Source: Bosea sp. Tri-49 (GTDB lineage: Bacteria > Pseudomonadota > Alphaproteobacteria > Rhizobiales > Beijerinckiaceae). From it: 64,000 nucleotides of DNA. The notes beneath the pieces are model-generated. The model made no database searches, was not told the DNA's origin, and saw only the letters and a list, made by a program, of their open reading frames with translations. A program made the position numbers and the translations under genes. Location of the stretch: the NCBI RefSeq assembly GCF_003952665.1, contig NZ_CP017946.1:2976001-3040000 (forward strand), read 5' to 3'. The first letter of the stretch is position 1. Each line of letters begins with the position of its first letter. Positions 19,846 to 28,363 of the stretch are shown piece after piece.

Positions 19846-19879
19846 AGGGCCCCGGGACGGGTCGCGTCCGGGGCCCTCT
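19846..19879 (-). terminator. Long GC hairpin, possible terminator
   Basis: AGGGCCCCGGGACG (about 19845-19858) pairs with CGTCCGGGGCCCT (about 19864-19876) with one bulged base. On the minus strand it is followed by TTTCCCGTT, a weak T-tract. It could end the small membrane-protein transcript that enters from the right, or act in the leader of the URC operon. Confidence 0.45.
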
Positions 19880-19941
19880 GGACCAATGAGATTCTGGATC
19901 AGCGCGTGATTTTCGTCAATTGCCGGTTGAAAGCGTCACCA

Positions 19942-20030
19942 CCGCCATGGCCGGGCCTTGTCCCGACCATCCAGGTGCTCGCCATGAAGGCGATGTTCGC
20001 ATGGACGCTCGCCACGGGGCGAGCATGACG
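19942..20030. repeat. Palindromic intergenic repeat of the GLVPAIHV-coding type
   Basis: An imperfectly palindromic GC-rich stretch. One frame reads PWPGLVPTIQVL, resembling the GLVPAIHV peptides often mis-annotated as tiny proteins in Rhizobiales, which come from dispersed intergenic repeats. CTCGCCACGGGGCGAG at its end forms a small hairpin. Repeat status in this genome is inference, because only one full copy is in the window. Confidence 0.5.
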
Positions 20031-20044
20031 GCTGCCCCTTTGGC

Positions 20045-20206
20045 TTAGAAGACCGCGAGATAACGCAGCAGCGAAATGATACCGATAATGATGACGATGA
20101 TCTGGACGATGTTCTTCATGTTGCCGTCGATCGGCAGCATCCGCACGAGATAAAGCACCAGCGCGATCACTAGGATCGTGATCAACAGCGAAATCAGAAG
20201 GCTCAT
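20045..20206 (-). CDS. Small Thivi_2564-type membrane protein
   Basis: 53 residues with an ATG at 20206 and AGAGGA about nine bases upstream. Two hydrophobic helices (residues 3-22 and 31-48) flank the polar turn RMLPIDGNMKN, the layout of the Thivi_2564 family of short bacterial membrane proteins. Function is unknown. It lies 279 nt upstream of the URC1-like gene in the same direction but is separated from it by a terminator-like hairpin and a repeat. Confidence 0.75.
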   Translation of the reverse strand: MSLLISLLITILVIALVLYLVRMLPIDGNMKNIVQIIVIIIGIISLLRYLAVF

Positions 20207-20370
20207 GGCTCAAATCCTCTTATCGCGGCCGAAAGCCGGCCCCCCGAGGCGCTAGCTGCGACGCATTCGCAGGCAGCGACCTCAGGCAAGAGAACGTCGA
20301 GCCATGGGAAAAAGTTCCGAAAGGCTAGCTGGCTGAGGTCTTCAGCCTCCGGCGAGAACCAGAGACGCGC

Positions 20371-20518
20371 GGGATCCCCTCTCCTGAAAGGAGAGGGGTA
20401 GGGGTGAGGTGTTCGGGAGCGGAATCGGTAGCCTGAACCAACGCGCGGTGAGTGCAGCACCCCGCTGGTCCAGCGGCCTACACCTCACCCTGCCCTCTCC
20501 TTCCAGGAGAGGGTTCTC
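20371..20518. repeat. Composite palindromic repeat after glyS
   Basis: Two half-units face each other. CCCCTCTCC (20376-20384) and GGAGAGGGG (20390-20398), followed by GGGGTGAGGTGT, are mirrored by ACACCTCACCC and then CCCTCTCC (20493-20500) and GGAGAGGG (20506-20513). Each half makes its own hairpin and the halves can pair with each other. It fills most of the 320-nt space before glyS and could also stop transcription from glyS. Confidence 0.75.
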
Positions 20519-20526
20519 CGCGCCCT

Positions 20527-22734
20527 TTAGCCCGCAATCCGCGAGAAATCCGCCACCGCGCGGGTCGCCTCGCGCAGCTGGTTCAAGAGCTTGAGGCGAT
20601 TGGCACGCAGGGCCGGATCAGGGTCATTGACCGTGACCTTGTCGAAGAAGGCGTCGACCGCCGGCCTGAGCTCGGCGAGCGCCGTCATCGCGCCCTCATA
20701 GTCCTCGGCAGCGACCGCCGCTTCCGCCTTCGGCGTCGCCTGTGCCAGCGCGACCGCGAGCGCCTTCTCCTCGATCAGCCCGGCATCGGCGATGAGCTGG
20801 AGATCGGCCTTGCCGGCGAAGGCGCCCTCGCCGTCCTTCTTCTCCTCGGCTTTCAGGATGTTGGCGGCGCGCTTGTAGCCGGCCAGCAGGCTCTTGCCGT
20901 CTTCCGTTTCGAGGAAGCGGCCGAGCGAGTTGAGGCGTTGGACGATGAGAACTAGATCACGGCTATTGCCCATTCCGGGCAGCATCTCATCGCGCCTAAC
21001 ACCCATTTCCAAGACAGCATCGACTAGGTCGAAGCGCGCGCCCTGGTCGCGCAACTGGACCTTTAGGCGTTCGCCAATGAACTGAACGAGTTCAAAAGCG
21101 GAATTCATTGCATCGTGGCCGGGGAAGCGATCACCGTGTCGCGTTAGCAACGGGATCAGCTCAACCCTAGTGGAGTTCTCCAGGATGAGCCGGATCACCC
21201 CCAGCGCCGCGCGGCGCAGGGCGTAAGGGTCCTTGCTCCCGGTCGGCTTCTCGTCAATCGCCCAGAAGCCGACCAGCGTGTCGAGCTTGTCGGCAAGCGC
21301 GACGGCAACCGAAACCGGATCGGTCGGCACGCGGTCGGAGGGGCCGAGCGGCTTGTAGTGTTCCTCGATCGCCGCGGCGACAGAGGGGTTCTCGCCCTGC
21401 AGCTCGGCGTATTTGCGCCCCATCAGCCCCTGAAGTTCAGGGAACTCACCGACCATCTCGGTCGGCAGATCGGCTTTGGCGAGTTTCGCCGCGCGCTCGG
21501 CCAGCGCCGGATCGGCGCCGACGATCGGCGCCAGCTCTTTCGCCAGCGCCGCGATGCGCTGGACGCGCTCGCCTTGCGTGCCAAGCTTGGCGTGGAAGAC
21601 GACGCCGAGCCTGTCGAGCTTGGCCATGCGCTGGTCGAGCGGCTTGGCGAGGTCAAGCCCCAGCTTGTCAGCACTCTCCTTCAGCGTATCGAGATCGGGC
21701 AGCGGGCCGCGATCGGTCTGCCAGAAATAGGCGGCGTCGGAGAGGCGGGCCCGCACGACGCGGCCATTGCCGGCGGTGATCGCCAGGCCGCCATCGCTCG
21801 CCATCAGGTTCGAGACCGGGATGAAGCGATTGGCGAGCTCGCCGCTGTTCGGATCGCGCAGCACGAAGCATTTTTGGTTGGCGCGGATGGTGGCGCGGAT
21901 CGCCTCGCCGGGAATCTCGAGGAAGCGTTCCTCGAAATCGCCGAGCAGCACGACCGGCCATTCGACGAGACCGGCGACCTCCTCCAGCAGACCCTCATCC
22001 TCGACCAGTTCCAGCCCCGCGGCAAAGGCGAGGTTCTTGGCGTCGGTCGCGATGATCTCCTTGCGGCGATCGGCGTCGAGCACGACCTTGGCCCGCTCCA
22101 GGCTGGCGACATAGTCGTCGAAGCGCTTGACCGTGATCGGCCCCGGCGCATGGAAGCGGTGGCCATAGGTGATGTTGGAGGATTTGATGCCGTCGACGTC
22201 GAAGGCGACGACCTCCGGATCCTCGGTCTCGGCGCCGAAGGTGCAGAGGATCGAGTGCAGGGGACGCACCCAGCGCAGCGAGCCGCTCTCAGCCGAGGCC
22301 TTGCCCCAGCGCATCGATTTCGGCCAGGGGAAGGCGCGGATCACCGCCGGCACGATCTCGGCGATCGCCGCGACCGTCTCCTGCCCCGGCTTCTCGATCA
22401 CGGCGATGTAGCTATCGCCCTTCTTCGGATCGCTGACGATCGTCGCCTGGTCGAGCGAAGTGAGCCCCGCAGCCTTGAGGAAGCCCTGCACGGCAGCGTC
22501 CGGCGCGCCGACGCGCGGCCCTTTCCGCTCCTCGCGGACATCGCGGCCACGCACGGGCAGGCCGGCGATGGTGAGCGCGAGCCGACGCGGCGTCGCGAAG
22601 GCCTTGGCGCCTTCATAGGTGAGCCCGCGCTCGACCAGCGCATCGGTGACGAGCTTCTTCAGGTCCTCGGCCGCCTTGCGCTGCATGCGCGCCGGGATTT
22701 CCTCGGAGAAGAGTTCGAGCAGGAGATCAGGCAT
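20527..22734 (-). CDS. glyS: Glycyl-tRNA synthetase beta subunit
   Basis: 735 residues. The N-terminus [20 protein letters not shown] is diagnostic of GlyS, and the internal [10 protein letters not shown] and [16 protein letters not shown] are also family landmarks. The C-terminal region resembles the DALR anticodon-binding fold. With GlyQ it forms the alpha2beta2 synthetase that charges tRNA-Gly. The ATG at 22734 overlaps the glyQ stop by one base (TGATG), so translation is coupled. Confidence 0.95.
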   Translation of the reverse strand: MPDLLLELFSEEIPARMQRKAAEDLKKLVTDALVERGLTYEGAKAFATPRRLALTIAGLPVRGRDVREERKGPRVGAPDAAVQGFLKAAGLTSLDQATIVSDPKKGDSYIAVIEKPGQETVAAIAEIVPAVIRAFPWPKSMRWGKASAESGSLRWVRPLHSILCTFGAETEDPEVVAFDVDGIKSSNITYGHRFHAPGPITVKRFDDYVASLERAKVVLDADRRKEIIATDAKNLAFAAGLELVEDEGLLEEVAGLVEWPVVLLGDFEERFLEIPGEAIRATIRANQKCFVLRDPNSGELANRFIPVSNLMASDGGLAITAGNGRVVRARLSDAAYFWQTDRGPLPDLDTLKESADKLGLDLAKPLDQRMAKLDRLGVVFHAKLGTQGERVQRIAALAKELAPIVGADPALAERAAKLAKADLPTEMVGEFPELQGLMGRKYAELQGENPSVAAAIEEHYKPLGPSDRVPTDPVSVAVALADKLDTLVGFWAIDEKPTGSKDPYALRRAALGVIRLILENSTRVELIPLLTRHGDRFPGHDAMNSAFELVQFIGERLKVQLRDQGARFDLVDAVLEMGVRRDEMLPGMGNSRDLVLIVQRLNSLGRFLETEDGKSLLAGYKRAANILKAEEKKDGEGAFAGKADLQLIADAGLIEEKALAVALAQATPKAEAAVAAEDYEGAMTALAELRPAVDAFFDKVTVNDPDPALRANRLKLLNQLREATRAVADFSRIAG

Positions 22735-23678
22735 CAGTTCGCTCCCCCGCCGGCGGTCTTCAGCCAGGCTGCACCGCAGGCCTTGGCGAGATCGCGCACC
22801 CGCAGGATGTAGCTCTGGCGCTCGGTGACCGAGATCACCCCGCGCGCGTCGAGCAGGTTGAAGACATGGCTCGCCTTGATGCACTGGTCATAGGCCGGCA
22901 GAGCGAGCTTGTGGCTGGGATCGTTGCTGCCGCTGTCCGCCTCGCCGGCGGCGAGCAGCGCCTTGCACTCGGCTTCCGCGTCGCTGAAGTGCCGGAACAG
23001 CACCTCGGTATTGGCGTGCTCGAAATTATGCCGCGAGAACTCCTGCTCAGCCTGCAGGAAGACGTCGCCATAGCTGATGCGGTCCTCGCCTTCGAGGCCG
23101 TTGAAGTTGAGATCGTAGACGTTCTCGACGCCCTGGACATACATGGCCAGCCGTTCAAGCCCATAGGTCAGCTCACCCGCAACCGGCGCGCATTCGACGC
23201 CAGCAACCTGCTGGAAATAGGTGAACTGGCTGACTTCCATGCCGTCGCACCAGCACTCCCAGCCGAGGCCCCAGGCGCCGAGCGTCGGGCTTTCCCAGTC
23301 ATCCTCGACGAAGCGGACATCGTGCAAAGCGAGATCGACGCCGATCGCCTTGAGCGAGTCGAGATAGAGCTGCTGCAAATCCGGCGGCGACGGCTTCAGG
23401 ATCACCTGGAACTGGTAGTAGTGCTGCAGCCGGTTCGGGTTCTCGCCATAGCGGCCGTCCTTGGGCCGGCGCGAAGGCTGGACATAGGCCGCCTTCCAGG
23501 GCTTCGGGCCGAGCGCACGCAGCGTCGTCGCCGGGTGGAAGGTGCCGGCGCCGACCTCCATGTCGTAGGGCTGGAGGATGACGCAGCCGCGCTCGGCCCA
23601 GAAGCGCTGCAAGGTCAGCAGCAGTCCCTGGAATGAGCGGGTCGGGTTCATGGGATCGGAGGACGCGGCCAAGGGCAT
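22734..23678 (-). CDS. glyQ: Glycyl-tRNA synthetase alpha subunit
   Basis: 314 residues from the ATG at 23678, which has AAAGG seven bases upstream. The ATG at 23651, starting [20 protein letters not shown], is closer to the family core but has no ribosome-binding site. Landmarks are [40 protein letters not shown] and [19 protein letters not shown]. This subunit carries the class II catalytic site for glycine adenylation. First gene of glyQS. Confidence 0.95.
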   Translation of the reverse strand: MPLAASSDPMNPTRSFQGLLLTLQRFWAERGCVILQPYDMEVGAGTFHPATTLRALGPKPWKAAYVQPSRRPKDGRYGENPNRLQHYYQFQVILKPSPPDLQQLYLDSLKAIGVDLALHDVRFVEDDWESPTLGAWGLGWECWCDGMEVSQFTYFQQVAGVECAPVAGELTYGLERLAMYVQGVENVYDLNFNGLEGEDRISYGDVFLQAEQEFSRHNFEHANTEVLFRHFSDAEAECKALLAAGEADSGSNDPSHKLALPAYDQCIKASHVFNLLDARGVISVTERQSYILRVRDLAKACGAAWLKTAGGGAN

Positions 23679-23882
23679 CAGCCTTTTAAACTGTCGAAAA
23701 ACATGCGGCGTGATTAGGGGCTGGCGGCGCTCATGGTCAAGCTCGGCGGGATGAACGCTGCCTGAACCCCGGCACAAGGATCGCGTTCAGGAACGGTAGC
23801 TCATGATCCGCAGCATCGAACGGTCCGCGGTTCTCGGGGCGAGTGCTTGAGTCGGGTCGATGCGATAAGTAGGAGAGTTACT

Positions 23883-24164
23883 ATGCTGTCGAACCGTATC
23901 GCTGCCGCCCTGTTCGGTGCTGGCGCGCTCCTCTTCACCGGCCTTTCCGTCGCCCCTGTCAATGCAGCGCCATTCGCGGCCGGCGCTCCCGCCGCTTCGA
24001 CCGGCGCCGGGCTGGTCGAGCAGGCCCAGTATTACGGCCGGCCCTATTACGGCCCGCGCCGCTACTATGGCCGCCCGGTCTACCGGCCGCGCTGCTATAT
24101 CGTCGACCGGCGCGTCTGGAATGGCTGGCGCTGGGTGATCCGTCCGGTTCGCGTCTGCCGCTGA
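23883..24164 (+). CDS. Small secreted Tyr/Arg-rich protein, copy 1
   Basis: 93 residues from the ATG at 23883 with AGGAGAG about six bases upstream. A signal peptide ends near VNAAPFA. The mature part holds YYGRPYYGPRRYYGRPVYRP and ends CYIVDRRVWNGWRWVIRPVR followed by VCR, with two Cys that could form a disulphide. It is a paralogue of the next gene. The family is an uncharacterised envelope or secreted type of Rhizobiales. Confidence 0.8.
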   Translation: MLSNRIAAALFGAGALLFTGLSVAPVNAAPFAAGAPAASTGAGLVEQAQYYGRPYYGPRRYYGRPVYRPRCYIVDRRVWNGWRWVIRPVRVCR

Positions 24165-24189
24165 CGGGGCGCCAGGGCGGATGAAGAGC

Positions 24190-24221
24190 GGCTGAACGGC
24201 CCGGCCACGCGCCGTTCAGCC
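24190..24221. other. Perfect 11-bp hairpin between the paralogous secreted-protein genes
   Basis: GGCTGAACGGC (24190-24200) and GCCGTTCAGCC (24211-24221) are exact complements around a 10-nt loop. No T-run follows, so it is either a U-less terminator of copy 1 or a hairpin that stabilises the transcript. Confidence 0.55.
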
Positions 24222-24300
24222 TCGATGCTGCAAGCTCGCTGCAACGATGACACCCGATGACCCCGGCACAGCCGGGAGGGCATTCGCGAAGGAGGTAACC

Positions 24301-24612
24301 ATGCTTCGCAAACTCGTTCTTGGACTTTCAGCCGCCGCCTCGCTCGGCGTGGCGGCGCTCGGCATCGGAGCAGTCACGGCAACTCCGGCTGAGGCACAGT
24401 GGGGCGGTGGCGGCTATTATGGCCGGCCCGGTTGGGGCGGTGGCGGTTACTATGGCCGCCCTCACTACGGCTATGGGCGCCCTGCTTATGGCTATGGCCG
24501 TCCCGCTTACGGCTACGGCGGCGGGTACTACGGCCCGCGCTGCTTTAGCCGGCCGGTCCGCTACTGGGATGGCTGGGGCTGGGTGGTGCGCGAGCGCCGC
24601 ATCTGCCGCTGA
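24301..24612 (+). CDS. Small secreted Gly/Tyr-rich repeat protein, copy 2
   Basis: 103 residues from the ATG at 24301, preceded by a near-perfect AAGGAGGT. A signal peptide ends near TPAEAQ. A Gly/Tyr repeat region contains YYGRPGWGGGGYYGRP and three tandem GYGRPAY-type units, then a C-terminal PRCFSRPVRYWDGWGWVVRE ending RRICR. The C-terminal block with two Cys and paired Trp aligns with copy 1, so this is a tandem duplication with a different repeat expansion. Function unknown. Confidence 0.8.
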   Translation: MLRKLVLGLSAAASLGVAALGIGAVTATPAEAQWGGGGYYGRPGWGGGGYYGRPHYGYGRPAYGYGRPAYGYGGGYYGPRCFSRPVRYWDGWGWVVRERRICR

Positions 24613-24618
24613 GCCAAT

Positions 24619-25386
24619 CTAGGCGAGCACGGCCTCGCCGCGATGGAGTGCCTCGCTGAAGGCGGTGAAGCGCCCATCGGCCCCGTTGAGAACAAGAGCC
24701 GGCAGCAACGCTGCCGGCTTTCTGCTACCGAGTCTGCCCGAGACGATCACCCGGATCGCCGGCCGCTCGGCCTGGCCGTGGACTGCGCGAATCTCGATCG
24801 CACCGAAGCCCGTCTCCAGGCCCGCGAGAATCGTCCCCAGCGCTTCGGCGCGGTGGATGATGCTGACGCCACCGCCCGGCTTCAGCACATGGCGAGCCGC
24901 CTTCAGCCAGTCGGCGAGCGATTGGCCAGCGACATGGGCGACACGCCGGTTGGCGACCGGCGATTCGCGCACCTCACCCGATTCGAAGAAGGGCGGGTTC
25001 ATCGCGACCCAGGCGACGGAGTCCGCCGTCAGGCCGTCCCGGGCGAGGTCCGCGTTCCGCTCACCGATTACCCCGACCATGGTGCGCACCCGGCCGCCGA
25101 GATCGTTGAGCGCGACATTGCGGACTGCGAGCGCGGCGAGCTCCGGATCGCGCTCGACCAGGGCGACATTGAGCGCAGGCTGCCGCAAGGCGACTGCAAG
25201 CCCGACCGTGCCGACGCCGGCGCCGAAATCGGCGAGCCGTCCTTCGCCGAGCTCGGGAATCGCAGCGGCAAGCAGCACCGCATCCGAGCCGGCACGATGA
25301 CCCTTCAACGGCTGCAGCAAGCGAAGGCGGCCTCCCAGCAGCCGATCCTCGGCGATCTCGCGGAGACCGGGCGCCTCAGCGTTCAT
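24619..25386 (-). CDS. tRNA1(Val) N6-adenine methyltransferase-like (TrmN6/YfiC family)
   Basis: 255 residues from the ATG at 25386; an ATG at 25404 adds six residues. The Rossmann SAM-binding motif is LADFGAGVGTVGLAVA. The catalytic NPPF, typical of N6-adenine methyltransferases, sits in VAMNPPFFESGEVRESP. HRAEALGTILAGLE is also typical of TrmN6. It probably methylates A37 of a tRNA. The start overlaps the end of the DUF2007 gene upstream by 11 nt, so the two are an operon. Confidence 0.82.
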   Translation of the reverse strand: MNAEAPGLREIAEDRLLGGRLRLLQPLKGHRAGSDAVLLAAAIPELGEGRLADFGAGVGTVGLAVALRQPALNVALVERDPELAALAVRNVALNDLGGRVRTMVGVIGERNADLARDGLTADSVAWVAMNPPFFESGEVRESPVANRRVAHVAGQSLADWLKAARHVLKPGGGVSIIHRAEALGTILAGLETGFGAIEIRAVHGQAERPAIRVIVSGRLGSRKPAALLPALVLNGADGRFTAFSEALHRGEAVLA

Positions 25387-25603
25387 GGCGCAACTCGTCG
25401 CCATAGCCCGCCTCGATCAACAAAGCGCGAGCGCGCTTGCTGTCCTGTTCGCGCACCAGGAGGCGCCGCGGAAAGGCGCCGATCATGCCTTCGAGCGCGC
25501 TGATGTGCTGATCGGCGATCAGGCAATCGAGATTGGCCGAGGCCAGGAGCGCCTCGATGGCCCCGAGCAGGACGATATCGTTCGAGCGGACGAGTTCATG
25601 CAT
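25376..25603 (-). CDS. DUF2007 domain protein
   Basis: 75 residues: MHELVRSNDIVLLGAIEALL, then ANLDCLIADQHISALEGMIG and FPRRLLVREQDSKRARALL. This is the ferredoxin-like signal-transducing (DUF2007) fold, found next to methyltransferase genes in many Rhizobiales. Function unknown. It overlaps the methyltransferase gene. It is divergent from the polyprenyl synthase, with 183 nt between starts. Confidence 0.82.
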   Translation of the reverse strand: MHELVRSNDIVLLGAIEALLASANLDCLIADQHISALEGMIGAFPRRLLVREQDSKRARALLIEAGYGDELRHER

Positions 25604-25786
25604 GCCGCCATGGAGCCCTTCGCGTCGCCCCGGCGCAACAGGAAAGATCGCATCTACCGGCGCAGCACCGCGATGCAGCGTCAATCTGCTGCGCCGCGAC
25701 AGGATTGCCGGGGCTGGCCACGCATGCGACCTTTGTGGCAAGGGCGAGGGCGCGCGAATGCGCGAGAACAAGGCCGGAGTTTGCGC

Positions 25787-26803
25787 GTGGGCGTCGTCGT
25801 AGCTTTCGAAGACAAGGACACCGGCCAGAGCGGGATCGCGCCGCTGGTCGGGCTGACGCGCGCCGACATGGAGCGCGTCAATGCGATGATCCTGTCGCGC
25901 ACCGGTTCCGAGGTCACGATGATCCCGGAGGTGGCGAACCACCTGATCTCCTCGGGCGGCAAGCGCTTGCGGCCGATGCTGACGCTCGCGACGGCGGCGC
26001 TCTGCGGCTACCAGGGCGATGGCCATGTCAAGCTCGCGGCCTCGGTCGAGTTCATGCATACGGCGACGCTGCTGCACGACGATGTCGTCGACCAGAGCGA
26101 CATGCGCCGCGGCAAGCTCGCCGCCCGCATGCTCTGGGGCAATGAGGCCAGCGTGCTGGTCGGCGATTTCCTGCTCGGCCAGGCCTTCAGGATGATGGTC
26201 GAGGTCGGTTCGCTGCGCGCGCTCGACATCCTCTCGACCGCCGCTGCGGTGATCGCCGAGGGCGAGGTGATGCAGCTCGCCGCCGCCAAGAACACCGAGA
26301 CCACCGAGGACGAATATCTCGCCGTGATCCGCGGCAAGACGGCCGAACTCTTCGCCGCCGCCTGCGAGGTCGGGCCGGTGATCGCCGCCTCGTCGAAGGG
26401 CGAGGCCGCCGCGTGCCGCAGCTACGGGCTCAATCTCGGCATCGCCTTCCAGCTCATCGACGACGCGCTCGACTATGGCGGCTCCTCGGGCCAGCTCGGC
26501 AAGAATGTCGGCGACGACTTCCGCGAGGGCAAGATCACCCTGCCCGTCGTACTTTCCTTCCGCCGCGGCAGTGAGAGCGATCGCGCCTTCTGGCGTCGCA
26601 CCCTGCAGGAAGGCGAGGTCCGCGATGGCGATCTTGAAGAGGCGCAGGCGCTGATGCGGAAGCACGCCGCGCTGGCCGACACGATCGAGCGCGCCCGGCA
26701 CTACGCCAAGATGGCGAAGGACGCGCTCGGCCTGTTCCCGTCATCGCCGATGAAGCAAGCGCTCAACGAGGCCGTCGACTTCTGCGTGGCACGGGCGCAC
26801 TGA
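25787..26803 (+). CDS. Polyprenyl (decaprenyl) diphosphate synthase
   Basis: 338 residues from a GTG at 25787 with GGAG seven bases upstream; translation then starts MGVVVAFED, the usual opening in related Rhizobiales. Both Asp-rich motifs are intact: DDVVD at 98-102 and DDALD at 225-229, with GGKRLRP before the first. It extends farnesyl or geranyl diphosphate with isopentenyl units to the long ubiquinone side chain. C50 is expected because alphaproteobacteria make ubiquinone-10; chain length is inferred. Confidence 0.9.
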   Translation: MGVVVAFEDKDTGQSGIAPLVGLTRADMERVNAMILSRTGSEVTMIPEVANHLISSGGKRLRPMLTLATAALCGYQGDGHVKLAASVEFMHTATLLHDDVVDQSDMRRGKLAARMLWGNEASVLVGDFLLGQAFRMMVEVGSLRALDILSTAAAVIAEGEVMQLAAAKNTETTEDEYLAVIRGKTAELFAAACEVGPVIAASSKGEAAACRSYGLNLGIAFQLIDDALDYGGSSGQLGKNVGDDFREGKITLPVVLSFRRGSESDRAFWRRTLQEGEVRDGDLEEAQALMRKHAALADTIERARHYAKMAKDALGLFPSSPMKQALNEAVDFCVARAH

Positions 26804-26809
26804 GCAGCT

Positions 26810-27445
26810 TCAGCGCTGCTCGGCGGCGATCCTGAGGCCCAGCGCCAGCAGGAGCCCACCAGTCAGCGCTTCGATGACGCGCCGAACTTGAGAGCGCCGC
26901 AGCACGTCGCCGGCCTTGGCGACGACGAGCGCATAGGCCGAGAGCCAGAGCAGGGTCATCGCGGCGAAGACGAGGCCGAGCAGGAACAGCATGGTGAAGC
27001 TGCTGCCGCCAGCCGCGAATTGCGGCAGGAGGCTGGCGAAGAAGACCGCGATCTTCGGATTGCCGAGATTGCTGATCAGCCCCTGCCGGTAGGCGATGGC
27101 GGGCGCAAGCCGCCGCGGCGAGATCGCGGCAGCAGCCGGCGACGCTGGCCCCTGCCGGCGAAAAGCGTCGCGCAGCGCCATGACGCCGAGATAGATCAGA
27201 TAGGCGGCGCCAGCATATTGGATCGCGCGAAAGACCGGCTCGCTCGCCACCAGCAAGGCGACGAGACCGAGACTGGTCGCCAACGCCCAGATCGATAGGC
27301 CGGTCGCGACGCCGAGCGCAGTGAGCACACCGCCGGTACGGCCGCCGAACAAGGTGTTGCGGATGGTCAGAGCCGTGTCCGGCCCCGGCGTGCAGATCAC
27401 CAGCGCCGCGACACCGACATAGGCGAGGAAAGAGGCCAGCGTCAT
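26810..27445 (-). CDS. LysE/RhtB family exporter
   Basis: 211 residues with six membrane helices. The family opening FLAYVGVAALVICTPGPDTA contains the conserved CTPGPD, and YRQGLISNLGNPKIAVFFAS follows. Members export amino acids such as lysine, threonine or homoserine lactone; the substrate is unknown. It starts 30 nt after ispE in the same direction and ends seven bases from the convergent polyprenyl synthase stop. Confidence 0.88.
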   Translation of the reverse strand: MTLASFLAYVGVAALVICTPGPDTALTIRNTLFGGRTGGVLTALGVATGLSIWALATSLGLVALLVASEPVFRAIQYAGAAYLIYLGVMALRDAFRRQGPASPAAAAISPRRLAPAIAYRQGLISNLGNPKIAVFFASLLPQFAAGGSSFTMLFLLGLVFAAMTLLWLSAYALVVAKAGDVLRRSQVRRVIEALTGGLLLALGLRIAAEQR

Positions 27446-27475
27446 GATGCGCCCTCCGGCGTTGAGCCCTGACGC

Positions 27476-28360
27476 CTATCTCAGCACAGTCGGCTTCACC
27501 CACCAATCCGGCTGGCCATGCGCCAGAAGCTTGCCAGCCTCGGCGCTGGCGCGGCAATCGTCGAACAGAGCGAAGCAGGTTCCTCCCGAACCCGACATGC
27601 GCACCAGCCGGCAATTGGGAAGTGCCGACAGCGCTGACAGCACCTCGCCGATAGCCGGAGCGACTATGCGGGCCGGCGCTTCGAGATCATTGCCGGAGAC
27701 GGCCAGTGCAGCGATCAAAGCGGCCGACGTTGCCGGTGAAGGCTCTTGCGTGCTGAACGCCAGGCTGCCGCCCGCATGCTCCTGCCCCGGAGGGAGGCCA
27801 AGCGCACGGAATACCGCCACCGTCTCGACTGCGACGCCGGGGTTGACCAGCAGCGCGAACAGCCGCGGCAGGCGCAGCGGCGGGCCGAGCTGATCGCCGA
27901 TGCCGCGCATGATGCGGGCGCGCGCCTCCAGGCAAACCGGGACATCGGCGCCGATCCGGCCGGCAGCGGCGAGCAGCGCCGGATGCGACAGTGGCAGATC
28001 GTTGAGCCGCGCCAGCAGGCGCAGGGCCGCGGCCGCATCGGCCGAGCCACCGCCGATGCCCGAGGCGACCGGCAGGCGCTTGACAAGATGGAAGCGGCCG
28101 GAGCGCAGGCCGGCGATCTCCTCGCGGAGCGCGCGCTCAGCCTTCAGGACGAGGTTGTCCGACCCGGTCGAGAGGCCCGCGGCGAAGGGACCTGAGATCT
28201 GTACCCCGGCAGGCTCGCTCGGCGACAGGCTCAGTTCGTCGCCGACGCCGGCGAAGGCGACGAGGCTGTCGAGCTCATGATAACCGTCGGCGCGCCGGCT
28301 GAGGACGCGCAGGGAGAGGTTGATCTTGGCCGGGGCGCGGGTCGCCAGTCTGGCGGGCAA
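27476..28360 (-). CDS. ispE: 4-diphosphocytidyl-2-C-methyl-D-erythritol kinase
   Basis: 294 residues in the GHMP kinase fold. The N-terminus TRAPAKINLSLRVLSRRADG and the ATP loop PVASGIGGGSADAAAALRLL are diagnostic, and the C-terminal MSGSGGTCFALF matches. It phosphorylates CDP-methylerythritol in the MEP isoprenoid pathway, which supplies the polyprenyl synthase encoded nearby. The apparent start is TTG at 28360, three bases after the TPR gene stop; no in-frame ATG keeps the conserved N-terminus. Rare start and tight spacing suggest translational coupling. Confidence 0.9.
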   Translation of the reverse strand: MPARLATRAPAKINLSLRVLSRRADGYHELDSLVAFAGVGDELSLSPSEPAGVQISGPFAAGLSTGSDNLVLKAERALREEIAGLRSGRFHLVKRLPVASGIGGGSADAAAALRLLARLNDLPLSHPALLAAAGRIGADVPVCLEARARIMRGIGDQLGPPLRLPRLFALLVNPGVAVETVAVFRALGLPPGQEHAGGSLAFSTQEPSPATSAALIAALAVSGNDLEAPARIVAPAIGEVLSALSALPNCRLVRMSGSGGTCFALFDDCRASAEAGKLLAHGQPDWWVKPTVLR

Positions 28361-28363
28361 GGA

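Noticed and set aside
19792..20028. A 78-codon small protein upstream of the URC genes
   Set aside because: It crosses the terminator-like hairpin and the GLVPTIQV repeat; the amino-acid sequence is of the false-protein kind produced by that repeat.
24400..24545. A CRISPR-like or satellite repeat array
   Set aside because: The short repeats are in frame and encode the Gly/Tyr/Arg/Pro repeats of a secreted protein; spacing and length do not fit CRISPR.
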